This document shows, in pieces, positions 36,561 to 48,515 of a stretch of 64,000 nucleotides of DNA. How positions within the stretch are numbered: position 1 is the first letter of the stretch; each line of letters opens with the position of its first letter. The notes beneath the pieces are model-generated. The model had not been told where the DNA came from. It saw only the letters and a list, made by a program, of their open reading frames with translations, and ran no database searches. The position numbers and the translations under genes were made by a program. The DNA is from Climacium dendroides (taxonomy: Eukaryota; Streptophyta; Bryopsida; Hypnales; Climaciaceae), in NCBI GenBank assembly GCA_950106755.1, contig OX467082.1, positions 31,434,001-31,498,000 on the forward strand. Direction: 5' to 3'.

Positions 36561-38047
36561 TCCCTAAAGTCCTATTGTCTCTATAGGAGACAAAATGGAT
36601 TTCAGGCAGGCTCCTATGATCTTAATTTTTATTGAAACTTTTTCATAACATAAAAAAACTTAAGAGCTTTCTGGAAATATAATTTTTATTTCAATTGGTG
36701 CCCGGGAGCAAAAGTTATGCCACAATAACCTCAAAATGGGGGAGGCCGGGTAGCAAAAAAAATCCACAAAAATTAAAATAAAACTTTTAATATTTTTTTT
36801 CTTGTAGATTATATTTTTTGTAAATGGAAATCTTTGATTCATTCCATTTGGATTAGTGATGTGAAAGTTATGGAGCTTCTTGTTTTGCAGGCAATCATAG
36901 CAACTTCTTGAAAGAATTTTTTTTCTTTCACTCTGAATGTTAATATCTTTCAATCTACACAATCAAAAATCACAGGAAAAAATTACCACATGATCTAAGA
37001 CAAGTGTAGAACAAGATCCTACGGTTAGATTCTAAAAAATATTTTTTGTAGGTGATTTTAGAAGTGGTAGTTTATAGTAGAAGTGGTAATATTATTTAGG
37101 TGATTATAGTAGAAGTGGTAATATTATTTTGTAGGTGACTAGCGGTTGGTGCTTGCTATGCTACACATTCATCATTAGAATTTCATTAGAATTTTTATGT
37201 ATTAGATAGAATGTAGAGCAAGAATTTCAATAAATCTTCATATAAAAATTACTAAAATCTTCATATAATTTTTTTTTTATAAATAAGCATAATTATACTA
37301 AAATAAATAATAGAAATTTAATAAATGATGAATGAAATACATGCAATGATGAATATGGTAAAAGATACACATACATTAGAATGCATTAGAAATTCGACTC
37401 AATTGTTACAAACAATGGCAACCCAAATAGAAGAATTTAAAGGAAAAACTTGTAAATCTCAAAAGCTTCATAAACAATTTAATTGTTGTGAAATTCAAAA
37501 TCGGTTCAATCTAATAAATTTCTCAAATCATTTGGTAGTAGCAATAGAAAATTGAAATTAGAAGCTCAAAGCTCACAAAAGCACAAAATCATAGAAATGC
37601 AAAAGAAGTATAAAGCCAAGAAAAGCAATGGAATTGCTACCTTTATAATATCACTTCAATTGTAATGACTATATTATTTTTATAATATCACTTTTTATAA
37701 AAAGTGATATTACATAGGTGATTGTGAATTGTTATTCTATTTCAGTAATATCACATTGTATGAAAATATGATTTCTATGTATGCATGATTGAAAATATTT
37801 TTATAAAATAATTAAAATAATTATTTTAAAGACTTATCGAAATCATTATCATGCATTTTATTCAAATATATCAAATTTTTACTAATATGTGATACAATGA
37901 ATGCGTAGCATAGCAAGCACGAGCCCCTAGTATTAATGGTAGCATTTGTGATATTACAAAGGGACTTATGATTTTAGTAGTATGATTATAGTAGAAGTGG
38001 TAGTTTTGAGTGATTTTGGCAGAAAAATGGCCATGGGACTTTAGGGG
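36561..38047 (+). mobile_element. Family-A TTAA-type element interrupted by a 794-bp insertion
   Basis: CTAA precedes TCCCTAAAGTCCTATTGTC. The right end GGGACTTTAGGGG is followed by TTGA; both flanks are one change from TTAA. Family-A landmarks are GACAAAATGGATTTC at 36590, TTTCAATTGGTGCCCGGGAG at 36691, and GAAGTGGTAGTTTTGAGTG at 37994. Without the insertion at 37138-37931 it is about 693 bp. A local duplication of a ~40-bp segment containing AGTAGAAGTGGTAATATTAT lies at 37055-37130. Confidence 0.65.
37138..37931. mobile_element. 794-bp TIR element nested in a family-A copy
   Basis: The left end reads ACTAGCGGTTGGTGCTTGCT and continues ATGCTACACATTCAT. The right end on the other strand reads ACTAGGGGCTCGTGCTTGCT and continues ATGCTACGCATTCAT. 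About 35 bp match with four or five differences. The interior is AT-rich with a hairpin at 37676-37708 (TAATATCACTTTTTATAAAA and its complement) and one short open frame (37325-37555) without a known domain. No target duplication is clear. Superfamily unassigned. Confidence 0.7.
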
Positions 38048-38051
38048 TTGA

Positions 38052-39884
38052 ATGAAATGAAATTGATGCAATCATCCAAAAAAAGTTGGGAATCACCTTT
38101 AAGTCTTCTACAGTACATTAGTGAGAATTACCCCCTTTGTCACTAACTTTTAGTTTCATACCACATCAGACAATCTGTCTATCATAGGCTGGTTTATTAC
38201 CTTAGTTCCTCTCGGTTGACGGTGGCGTAGCCAAGTTGTTAGGGGGGCCATGCTTAGGCCGGATTTTGTTGTCAGTTGCGGAGGCCCTCTGGGCAACCTA
38301 CGACAGTGTACTGGTGATAATATTGTAGCCAACAACACTGGAGCATGAGATATGAGCCAATCCCTCCCGGGGGTGCGGGTGCGGGTGGCCATCCCGGCCA
38401 GTCCCCGGGAGGGGACATGGGTTTCACCCAATGAAGGAGATGACAGTATGGCTGGCTGGTGAGGCTTGAACTGAACTTCTCCAGGTCCACCATTTCCATC
38501 ACACGTTGCCCGGTCAAACGTGTTTTTCTTTCCAGAAAAAAATCAAAGGAAAGAAGGGCCCCCAACTGGTGGGGCCCAACGGCACCGTCTTGCATTTTGG
38601 GTGTGGTGAAAAACTTGAAAGGATTTTGCATGAGACAACTTCAAAGTGCAAAATTGGGAGTATTAAGTGATTGTTTACTAATGAGGCAAGGGTCCCTTTT
38701 GCATCTTTGAAAAGGGGATCTCCCATTGTGAACAAAATTGTCTTGTATGGATCTTCAACCAATCCGAATCCGAAGTCCATCCCGAGCATCGAGGGAAGCA
38801 TAATATCTTTTTGGCATGGGGAGGACGATTGCATAGTTATATAATGTTATGATTGAAAGGGGTGGAATTGGATGGAATAGTCACCGTTTTATTACTTCAA
38901 GGAACACTTCCATGTGGTTCCATGTGGTTTAGACATGTGGGCAAAGGTTTCTCCATGATTTTATAATTTGAAGGGATGTTTTGGGTCATTAGATGAGATT
39001 CACCGGCTCAACGAGGCCGCAAGTTCGTGGAGTTCCCTGATTGTGGGAACTTGGCCACAGTAGCAGTTTAACGTGGCGATGCAACTACTTCATCATTTGG
39101 ATAATAATTGATTATTTTTTAAATTATTTTTTAATATTCAAAAAATCATTTTAAATTATTCTTTATTTTGGCTAGTAGTGGCTGGTTTACAACATGGAGA
39201 ATAGACTTGAAACAATCTTCATTGCCCGTAGAAAAAACATCTAATATTACCATTGCAACTATGTCTAGAGAACCACATTAGAATTGAAATGGATGAGAAT
39301 AGTTCCCTTGGCCCTTATGACAACAATGGGAAAGCTATATATTTTTGCTTCAACCATCTGTGTTGGGTATTTTTTACTAAAAAAATGATTTGATTAAAAT
39401 ACATGTGAAAAACTTTCTAATTTGTCATTCTATTGCAATAAAAAAAAATTGTGAAACCAATCAAGCTAAATATGTGGAATGACCAAAAGGAGTAAAGGAC
39501 CACAATGGATACACCTATTTTATGAGTTTCAAAGTTGACAATATGACTAAAGTCAGTATTAATTATTAGTTACTTCTTGAAGAATAAGGCCCCAAAATAA
39601 TGAGATACTTAGGTGAATAGGGTTCATCTTCTTTTTCCTTGGCCTTTAGAGCTAGATTGAACTTGCTTTTCTTCTTTATTTTTTAAGTGACACCTTCTCT
39701 TTTTCAAAGAAAAAAAAATAGGATTCATTTTTCAATTCAACAATGTTCATGAAAGTCATTCATTGGACACTTTTGTTCCTCTACAATGTCATAAGGTTAA
39801 CCCAAATGACCCAAGAGACCATTTGGTTGATGCTTAATGTTGTGTAGTATTCTTGGGATGGTATAAATAAATTGATTGGACATT
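38052..39884. other. Small GC-richer island and AT-rich flank, no gene assigned
   Basis: From about 38150 to 39080 composition is GC-richer, with no repeat family of this window. Open frames on both strands lack domains I can name. The island may be a captured or degraded gene fragment. From 39100 onward it returns to AT-rich sequence without features. Confidence 0.4.
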
Positions 39885-39888
39885 TTAA

Positions 39889-40798
39889 CCATTAAAGTCC
39901 CCTAGGGAGACAAAAGGGTATTTGTGTAGGCTCATGAAGTCTCAATATTTGTCATGGTTTTTTAAACTATTTTTGAACATAGGAAAACACATTAGCTTAT
40001 GGGGAATATAATTATTATTTGAATTGGTATTAGGAAACAAAAGTTAACAATCCTAAGTCCAAAATGGGGGTTGTTGGAAAGTACAAAAAAATCACAAAAA
40101 GTCAAAATATAATTTTCAAAATTTTATTTCTCTTAGAAAATAATTTTGTTTGTATGGAAAGATTTGATTCATTTTATTTGGGCTAGTGACAAAAAAATTA
40201 TAAACAATCTTGTTTTGGGGGCAATCTAAACATTTTATTGAAAAAAAATACTTATTGAATTCATTCTTTATTGTATTTTTTACAATTTTTCAAGAAAAAG
40301 TTCAACAAGGTTTATTTTGCTTACTAGAACAATTCCATTGTTGGGATTATTGCATTTCAATTCCATCTTGGACCTATTAATGATTTAGATTTTTTTCAAT
40401 TTTATACCTATTTCTATTTAACAACTTTTTAAAGAATAAAAATCAAATGTGCTTTTTTGAAAAAAAATTCCTAGAATTTCGATTCAATTCTTCAACATAA
40501 ATTTTTTTTAATTCAATATTAATAGTACAAAAATTTTAACCTAAGAACAATCAAAACTCTAAATTCTTGTAATGCAAGATGATTAAAAAATAGTCCCCTT
40601 CACTTAAAATGCAAATATCTTACAATCCATGTAGTCAAAGTTTTTAAAAGTTCTTCCACATATTCTTGTGCTAGTCTACTACAAGATTCTAAGGTAAGAT
40701 ATGCAAATAATCCAATTTCTAAAAGGTTTTGCACTTTGCAATAGAAATGAAAATTTTGAGTGGAATTGGTTGGAAAAAAGGACTCGGGATTTTACCGG
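39889..40798 (+). mobile_element. Family-A TTAA element, complete
   Basis: TTAA (39885-39888) precedes CCATTAAAGTCCCCTAGG. The right end GGATTTTACCGG is followed by TTAA (40799-40802). It is 910 bp. The terminal motif is decayed, but both TTAA flanks are intact. Landmarks are GACAAAAGGGTATTTGTG at 39918, TTGGGATTATTGCATTTCAA at 40342, and AGAAATGAAAATTTTGAGTG at 40743. Confidence 0.7.
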
Positions 40799-41211
40799 TT
40801 AATATTCAATGTGTTATTAGGGTTAATATATATTATTATGAAAAAGAAATATAGCTTTCAACTTCTTTTCTAAGATCATGGATTTCATGTTTTTTTAAAA
40901 CATTATTCTCTTCATTTAAATTTTACTGTAATTATATTTGAACTTCACCAAAAATACATTTAATCAAATATAAGGGTTATTAGTGTACCACATGTAGTTG
41001 CCACAATATAATAAAATTAATTTTTTTAATCTTTTAGTTCATAAAAACTTCAAAATTTAACATTTTTTTTGCCATGAGTTGGAATGCTATGAAATAAAGT
41101 CCGTGCACCTCTCCTTGTAAAAATCTTTTTTAATAGTATCAAGAATGATACTAGGGGATGCATAGTTTTAGAAATCTCACCGTAATAAATTTTAATAAAA
41201 AACTCATTTAA

Positions 41212-42001
41212 CCCCTAAAAGATTTTGACTATGTTTTCACCAAAAATGCTCCAAAATTGCCATCTCTAGTACAAGTACCAAATTTTTTTTTTAAATAATT
41301 TTTGAATGCATCTAATTATAGTATCTTATATTAATTTGGTTTGAGAAGATGTGAAAAAAATTTCAAAAATTTACACTGTAGATTGCAAGATATTAGTGTT
41401 TGAAGTAACAAAAATCATTTTTTTTGTCCTTGCACTTCACAAAGTCAAATCATTATGAAAAAATGTCCAAAATGGTAGTTACTCTCTGAATTCATTCTTC
41501 AAGGCAAGTTAGCTACATGCTTGAAAATTTTCAAATCATTTGAAATTGTACAACGTATAGGAAAAAAATAGAAAGTAGAAAATGATTCAAAATACTAAAT
41601 TGTTAATAATTAATTTATAGAATTGAAAAATGTCAATCCCAATGGCTGTAATGTTGTAATAAGCCATCTATGCCTAATTTTATTTTTTTCCAAAAATATT
41701 GAAAATTGAGTTAAATAAAGGACTTCAAAGTTTATTTTAGAATATAGATTGAAAACTATCTGCAAACTATCCACAACTAAAACTCCTCATAACTTTCATT
41801 TCATTATTGAAAATGGAATAATTCAAAGCTTTCCACCTATATATAAATCTAGAGAACTAATTTCAAATTTTTATTTTTTTAAAGCTACTCCTTGGTCACA
41901 CGTTGTGTGAAAATTTCAATGAAAAAAAATAAAACTTCCATTCATAGTGAGCTGCCCAAAATCGATGTGTTGCCAAAAAACACCATTTGGTCCTTTAGGG
42001 G
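41212..42001 (-). mobile_element. Family-B TTAA element
   Basis: TTAA (41208-41211) precedes CCCCTAAAAGATTTTGACTA. The other end GGTCCTTTAGGGG is followed by TTAA (42002-42005). It is 790 bp, somewhat shorter than the usual copy. Reverse landmarks are ACCAAAAATGCTCC at 41239, TGAAAAATGTCAATCCCAAT at 41626, and TGTTGCCAAAAAACACCATT at 41970. Both termini and both TTAA flanks are preserved. Confidence 0.8.
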
Positions 42002-42320
42002 TTAAGGTATAAATTGTTTATAATAAATACTAGTGTACCTTGTATTGGTTTGTTGTTGTTTTCTAAAACAAGCGGATTGTCATTGCACTTTGTAAGCGCA
42101 TTATGAATGCATAAACATAGTTGCTATAATATAATAAAATAAAAATAAAAACAATTTTTTACATCATAAAAACTTTGAAATTTAATCATTTTCACACAAT
42201 AGGTCCAAACACCACGAAACAAAGTCTATGCCCCCCTCCTTGTTGAGGGCTTTCCAATAGTACCAAGAACACAATTGTAGGATGCATAGTAAACAAACAA
42301 AACAAAACAACCAAACCTAA

Positions 42321-43248
42321 CCTCTAAAGCCCTAAACTGCATTTTTTTTGGCAATATAGTGATTTGGGGCAACTAACTACAAATGGAGATTATACTTTTT
42401 TTTTCCTTGAAATTTCACACAACCTACTTCCAAAGAGTAGCTTTAAGGCCCAAAATGTTTTATAACTTTTGACTACGCAGTTAAAAAGTTACTATATGAT
42501 ATGTAGTTTTTATTGCTCACTGGGCAACCTAGGTAGCAAAAAAAACTTCTTTAGAAAAACTTTTTAAAAATATAAAAATTTGAAATTGTTTCTCCAAATT
42601 TAGGAGAGATTTGAATAATTCCATTTTGATTATGAGATGGAAGTTAAAAGGAGTTTTAGTTTGCAGGTAGTCATGGATTCTCTACTCTAAGATAAACTTT
42701 AGAGTCCTTTATTGAACTCAACTTTCAATAATTTTAGAAAAAATAAAAACATTAGGTGTAGATTATTTATTCAAAAATTACAACCGTTGGTATTGGCATT
42801 TTTCAATTCCATAAATAAATTGTTCACAATTTTAGTATTTTGAATCATTCTCTATTTTTTCTACTTACTAATTTTTTCCTATATGTTGTACAATTCCAGA
42901 TGATCTAAAAATTTTCAAGCATGTTGCCAACTTTCCTTGAAGAATGAATTCAAAGAGTAACCACCATTTTGGACATTTTTTCATACAAATGTGACCTTGT
43001 GAGGTGCAATTGCTTGGTTTTTTGTAGGGCCAAAAAATATGTATTTGTAACTTCAAATGCTAATATCTTGCAATCTAGACAGTGGAAATTTTTGAAATTT
43101 TTTTCCCATCTTTGCAAACCAGTGTCCTACAACATCCTGCATTTATATTGTCCAAAAATGTTTTTTCTTTTCTAAAATTTGACACTTATATTAGAAATTG
43201 ATGTTTTGGAGCATTTTTGTTGAAAACATAGTCAAAAACCTTTAGGGG
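42321..43248 (+). mobile_element. Family-B TTAA element, complete
   Basis: The left end CCTCTAAAGCCCTAAACTGC is preceded by CTAA (a TTAA variant). The right end ACCTTTAGGGG is followed by TTAA (43249-43252). It is 928 bp. Landmarks are TTTGGCAATATAGTGATTTG at 42348, TTGGTATTGGCATTTTTCAA at 42787, and TTTTGGAGCATTTTTGTTGA at 43205. It serves as an empty-site reference for the nested insertion at 28201-28431. Confidence 0.75.
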
Positions 43249-43252
43249 TTAA

Positions 43253-44279
43253 AAATACTTTGAAGTTAAATAAAAACCTAACCAAGTTGCTATTTTTATT
43301 ATTTTACATTTTAAAATATTCTTTTTTAATTCTAATTTTAGCAACAAAAAAATGATCGATTGTGATTTTTCTATTCAATTTCTTTTTGCAAGGGTGTCCA
43401 TTGCAATCTTGACTTTCCATAGTATTGGGGGCTCTTGGGAATGAGCCTCAAATATACTAGATCTTGGAGAAAAAATCACATTAGAAGTTCATTTAAAAAA
43501 GAATTGTAGAGTAGATTTTGAGAAAGCCATATATTGATTTGACTTATGGCATGTTAGGCCCTCTACCCTCATATTTTTTTGGTGACCAACTTTTTAGATT
43601 TGACATGTGAAAAGAGGATTGAAAGACTTCAAATCACTTTCACAATTTTTACTCCTTCGTGATCAAACATTAAAATCTTTCAATCCACAAGTGATATTGA
43701 TGTGTTTTCTTTTCCTATGTGATCTCTAACATGACTAGTTTGAATTTGTACAGCTACAACTCAAAAGAAATTGATACAACTTATCAAAATGTTGGCTTTC
43801 TATTCAATTTAGAGCAAATTCCTAGAAGCTCAAAAAAGGCCTCGGATATTTAGGGGTTAAGGTATGGATAATTGCAATTCTTTGTCACTAATCAATGCAT
43901 TACAAAACTTCACTGTGGATAGCTCCGAGGAGGAGCATCAACACTCCAAGGACACATTCTATTTTACATTTTTACAACAACTTGATGTGCATTTCAAGTT
44001 TTTCTTTTTTTCTTCTTCTTGAAACACATCGTATATTTTGAGTTTCGATCATTGCCCATCCAAACAACATGCTTCCCAAGTTTTGGGAAAGTGTCAAATA
44101 GAATGTTCTTGTGGCAAGATACTCTTTCCCCTTTTTTTTCCTTCTTACTTCCATCACCCTTCGAAAGCCACCCCAAAATTGATTTTTTTTCTTATTTTCC
44201 CTTCTTCTTTCCATGAGAAGAAGGGATGTTGGAAGTGAGTTATGAATGGTGGGATGGATTTCCATGTGGGACATGAGCC
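43253..44279. other. AT-rich DNA with one isolated TTAA-type end
   Basis: At 43845-43860 a GGATATTTAGGGG end followed by TTAA is present. The sequence before it (CTAGAAGCTCAAAAAAGGCC) recalls the family-C right end, but no partner end was found. No gene is recognised. Confidence 0.4.
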
Positions 44280-44760
44280 CCGGCCTTATTGTTGAGTTGG
44301 AGGAACCAAAAGCGTGGCACTCCATCCGCGTAGAAGATCCGGAAGGGGAAATTTAACCGCACGTCGAATAATAATCAATTCGGGTCGTCTCGTCCGGTCC
44401 GTCGGGTTGGGTCGGGTCAAAAGTGGGGGAAACCCCTTAACTGGGAATATGGCCCTTTTGTGTGTGTCCGTGTGATAGTATGATATGTGTGTACCGTTAA
44501 AGGTATGAAGTTTCACGTGGTGACTACTCAGTGCTGTAGGTGGAAGTACTCAACATCTCCCCCTCCAAGCAAGTGTACCCAGAAAAGGTCAACAGTAACT
44601 CTTACAGTTGTTGACGAATTTCGGGGAACACCCATCTTGCTTTTGGAGGGCAAAAAGGAAGAGAATCGCACCTATGTGTTACGGGGTTGCCTATATGTGA
44701 CCGGTAGGAATCTTAAAATGTAAGTTCACCGTTTGCATAAGGGACATTTTTGGGTACACG
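44280..44760 (+). other. GC-richer island with an unassigned open frame
   Basis: An open frame at 44487-44723 (78 codons, plus strand) ends in YVLRGCLYVTGRNLKM. It overlaps a good donor-like sequence (AAAAT then GTAAGTTC) at 44715-44727, so it could be an exon. The end vaguely recalls the LYV-type motif of copia-type polyproteins, but the similarity is too weak to call. No repeat family of this window is present. Confidence 0.3.
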
Positions 44761-46086
44761 TATGATGAACACTTTGAAAAATTCATACTTTATATGGGCG
44801 TTTTGGGGAGGTGAAATAGTGCCACATTGTACCAAAGATTAAAAAAAATGGACTAGAATATGGCAACAAGCCATGAAGTTTTCTTTTGGAAGAGTTCAAA
44901 ATTTTAAGAAAAAAATATTGGATGAAATCATCATATTGTGGATGGAAATAGAATTATGGATATGTGATATGTGCTAAATGATGTGATATTTTCTTTCCAA
45001 TATGTGGATGAATGTTGAAATTCGGACCACCATTGTAAAATTTATTGTCATCACTTTCACACTTTATAAAAATGAATAAACAAAACAAAAACTGTAGCTT
45101 ATTCGTATGATGTTGGAAAAGTACATGGTAAGTGGATCATGGATCCTCAAAATGTGATTAGAACATGCCCACCTGTCTTGCTAATGCTAGGCCTTCTGTT
45201 TTGCAGGCCAAGGGGTGCTATGAGCCTCGTTGGTTGCAGGACGGGAGGCCAACCAACGAGGTTGTATGTGGTCAAATTATTTTTGTAGTGGTCATTTTTA
45301 GTTTTGATAATATTAAAAGTTTTTATGATTGGATGAGAGGTTTTAGGAGGGGGGACCACTTCTTGTTCTTTGTTGTTTTGCAAGTTAGTAGATGGCTTGC
45401 AAAATGGCCCTAATATGCAAGCCCCCGGCTTGCAAGTCCTCCCTCTTAAGAAGTCATCCGTTTTACAAGATGGGTGGGAATGCTCTTAGGTTGTTTTGGA
45501 ATGAGAAATCGTACTTACAATGCTTATTCCCAATGCTTTTAATTTTGTATTCCACTTCATCCATTTCCCGACTTGTTTGAGCATGTAACTATGAACATTC
45601 TCTCCACAGCAACATGAACCAAGACATTTCTTCAGTATATTATATTCTTTCCTGAAAAAAACGACAAGCACTGGGGTCAAATTTGAATACACCAAGCTTG
45701 CGAAAAACAAAAGAAACATTGGTGTGTGACTTGGTCAAAACATTGGTGTGTGACTTGGTCAAAACATTGGTCCGTCCCCAATGAAATCCTGGTCTTGTTG
45801 AAGTGCTGGTGGCAGACACCAATGTTGCTCCAAAAGACATGGCTGACCCCCTCGTAAAGGAAAGGGGCATCCAGTGTCTGAAAACAACAACAGAGGAGTG
45901 GAGGGAGAGAACCTCTTTACGCTACTTTTGGCAAATTTTGCTCATTTTCAAAACAGAGTTACAAAAAGATACAATTCATCCTATTTTTCACTTTCAGAAA
46001 AATTAACTAACTAATTTTTACCTCAAGTTGGAACTCCGTCAACAGAAATCTTCACCCCTGGCTCTTTGTGTTTGGACTTGGAACCC
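44761..46086. other. Intergenic DNA with a short hairpin and a 24-bp duplication
   Basis: At 45225-45261 a perfect 12-bp stem (CCTCGTTGGTTG and its complement) encloses a 13-base loop. At 45717-45770 the unit CATTGGTGTGTGACTTGGTC plus AAAA stands twice in tandem with a partial third copy. No gene is recognised. Confidence 0.6.
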
Positions 46087-46165
46087 CCAATTCCGTCACG
46101 ACGTTCCAAGGGTGAACATTTTTGTAGTGAGAATATATTCTGTCAGTACATCATGATGGAATTGG
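46087..46165. mobile_element. 79-bp mini inverted-repeat element, second copy
   Basis: Begins CCAATTCCGTCACGACGTTC and ends with the inverted counterpart (CATCATGATGGAATTGG). The centre GGGTGAACATTTTTGTAG is the reverse complement of the centre of the copy at 30408-30486. The two copies have the same length and opposite orientations. The shared block after the core reads GGGATTGGGTGTTTTTACC here. Confidence 0.65.
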
Positions 46166-46603
46166 GTACAAGGATGGGATTGGGTGTTTTTACCTTTAAC
46201 AGTTGCCTCCCATTTTGAGAAGAGGGGTGCCATGTGGCACGTGTTCATTGGTGGTGGCCTCGAAAGAGTCTACGTGGCGCACATTACTTTGCACTCTCAC
46301 ACTCCAATGTCTGCCACCAACCATCTGTACGTTAGTGGTGTTTGTACTTGGTTCATTGTGCGGAATCAATTGCCTTTTTTTTTTCTTTCTCTTCTTCTTC
46401 TTCTTTTCGTTCCAACAGGATATCATTGAGTGGATTGGCACTTGTCAGCCTCGGCGACCATAATGGTGACCTTTTCTCTGTTCCCGAGGGTAGTGATCGA
46501 CGGACCTCTACCTAAAAAGAAAGCGTGCTTGGGGTCCGTCCGTCCACCCCGAGCCTGCATCATGTACCTTCTTACCAAACTGACTGGTGGGCATGGCCAA
46601 GGA

Positions 46604-47298
46604 GGATTGACCCACCTAAGGGTGAATGTGAAAATTGCCCCCTATTTTGTGTTGCTTAAATTTTGTACTTCATCACGCCTCCTGGGGCCTCTAATAGCAA
46701 GCATGAATTCAGAATTTGCAAATTTTATCATATGCAACAAATTAAGAATTTTAGTGTTTCCTGCAAGGGTAAATCACAGAGCAATACATGGGTCAATCCT
46801 TCTTAGTTGGTAGGCAAGTCATAGAGGATTGACCCATGTATTGCCCCACCAAGAGGTAAATGTAAAAATTGCCCCCTATTTTGTGCTGTTCACATTTTGT
46901 ACTTCATCGGGGGCCTCCTTGCTAATTTGGGGCCTCTGATTGCAAGCATGAATTCAAAATTTGCAAATTTTTTCATATGCAGTAAATAAAAAAATTTAGT
47001 GTTTCCTGTAGGGGTAAAACACTGAGCAATACATGGGTCATTCTTCTTTGGCTGGTGGATTGACCCACATATTGCTCTGGGATTGACCCACATATTGCTC
47101 CATCGAAGGGTAAATGAAAAAAATCGTTGCCCATTTTGTGCCGCTTAAATTTTGTATTACTTCATGACTCCTATCTAATTTGGGGCCTCTGATTGCAAAC
47201 ATGAATTCAGAATTTGCAAATTTTTATCAAACACAACAAATAAAAAATTTCAGTGTTTTCTGAGGGGTAGAACATGGGGGCAATACATGGGTCAATCC
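46604..47298 (+). mobile_element. Three tandem ~200-bp MITEs with GGATTGACCCA ends
   Basis: Units are 46604-46799, 46826-47043 and 47057-47298. Each starts GGATTGACCCA and ends with its inverted form (GCAATACATGGGTCAATCC or a variant). Interiors are alike: ATTGCCCCCTATTTTGTG, TTGTACTTCATC, GGGGCCTCTGATTGCAA, GCATGAATTCA, GTGTTTCCTG. In unit 3 the first 23 bp are duplicated (47057-47079 and 47080-47102). Only 13-26 bp separate the units. The close tandem arrangement suggests insertion next to each other, or amplification of a unit plus spacer. No coding capacity. Confidence 0.8.
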
Positions 47299-48044
47299 TC
47301 CCTGGTCGGTGGGCATCGTGTTGTGCCGGTGGCTTTTTTGTTTGTTTGAAACAAACGGAAACCCATTGCAAAGCAAAGAGTACACAACACAACACTAGTG
47401 TTGGTGGCTTTGAAGTTTTAAAATTAAAAAAAAAAAAAAATCCCCACACCACTCTGCTCCTCTCCAAAACTGGAGAATGCTGATCTCAAGTGAGTAGTGA
47501 CTTTTCCAGAAGAGGACCCAACTTTTGCTGTCTGAATTTTTTTTTCTGCGCATTTTGAAAACTTCCTTCAGTCTGTCCCTTGAAGTGACCGGGCATCATG
47601 AGATGGGAAAGCATAGGAAGGGGGAAGGGAAAAAACAACATGATGGCGGGGTACTGGAAAAAGTCAGCAACTACTTTTCAGATTTGGGGCAAAAAGAAAA
47701 ATCTACCTCACATGGGAAGGTAGCATCCCATCATGGGAGCTTATTAGATTCATGGCAAGCTTTTCGCTTTTCTGCTTCACGTTGGATGAGATCTGTTGAT
47801 GGGTAATATCATATATAAAAAACTCACTCCATAAAGTTCGTTTGCAGAGAAAGGCTTTTAGCAACTGAAAAGACAAAATATCAGCAGCATTGAAATTGGG
47901 CAACTACTTCCTTTAGACTTCTCAAAGGCACTGAAAGTTTGTTGCACTGAGGAATCAAATGTAAAGCCAGGGAGGAGGGTCTGAGGTAGTCTACTCTTAA
48001 AAGCGTAAGAGTTCATTGCATTGGGGGAAAGCTAAACTTCCTGG
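47299..48044. other. Intergenic DNA, no gene seen
   Basis: Moderate AT content with an A15-type homopolymer at about 47425. Short frames lack recognisable domains and no repeat ends were found. Confidence 0.5.
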
Positions 48045-48515
48045 AAAAAAAATTCAGTGAATTTTCATACGAAGGAAAATGGAATTGGCATCTAACCTAA
48101 GTCGTATCATATTTTTCGGACCTTTGTAGAATTAGTTATGAATTTTGGAAGTTGAAACACAATGGTCACTAGAAGCAACCTCCTCATGAAATGTACACTC
48201 TTAGTACATTGAAGCAAGCAAAATGTACCTCTGTGTTAGAGGTCATTTTTAGAGCACCTTACTGTAAGGGAGGAGGTCCATAAAGTGCTTGGGCTCTATA
48301 AGTGTCTTTTAACATAGAAGTACATTTTGCTTTCTCATTGCACCAACAATGTACATATAGTGTACATTTTAGGAGGTGGATGCTTTTAGTGATCACTATG
48401 TTGCAACTTCAGAAATTCATAACTAATTCTACAAAGGTAAAAAAAAATGAAACAACTTGTGCTAAATGCCAATTCCATTTGTCTTTGAGGGAAAATTTAC
48501 TTGAAAGCTATTTCA
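48045..48515. mobile_element. Foldback element, arms of roughly 170-190 bp
   Basis: The left arm runs through AAAATGGAATTGGCATCTAA, TTTGTAGAATTAGTTATGAA, CACAATGGTCACTA and TGTACACTCTTAGTACATTG. The right arm holds the same blocks inverted: CAATGTACATATAGTGTACA, TTAGTGATCACTATG, TTCATAACTAATTCTACAAA, AATGCCAATTCCATTTG. The centre is near 48260. The arms have diverged by many substitutions, so this is an old foldback. No coding capacity. Confidence 0.7.

Noticed and set aside
37325..37555. Protein gene inside the 794-bp nested element
   Set aside because: 76 codons, AT-driven composition, no transposase motif; more likely chance in a non-autonomous element.
38156..38431. Minus-strand frame in the 38-kb island as a photosynthesis or other known gene
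   Set aside because: No motif supports a family and other frames of the same stretch look equally protein-like.
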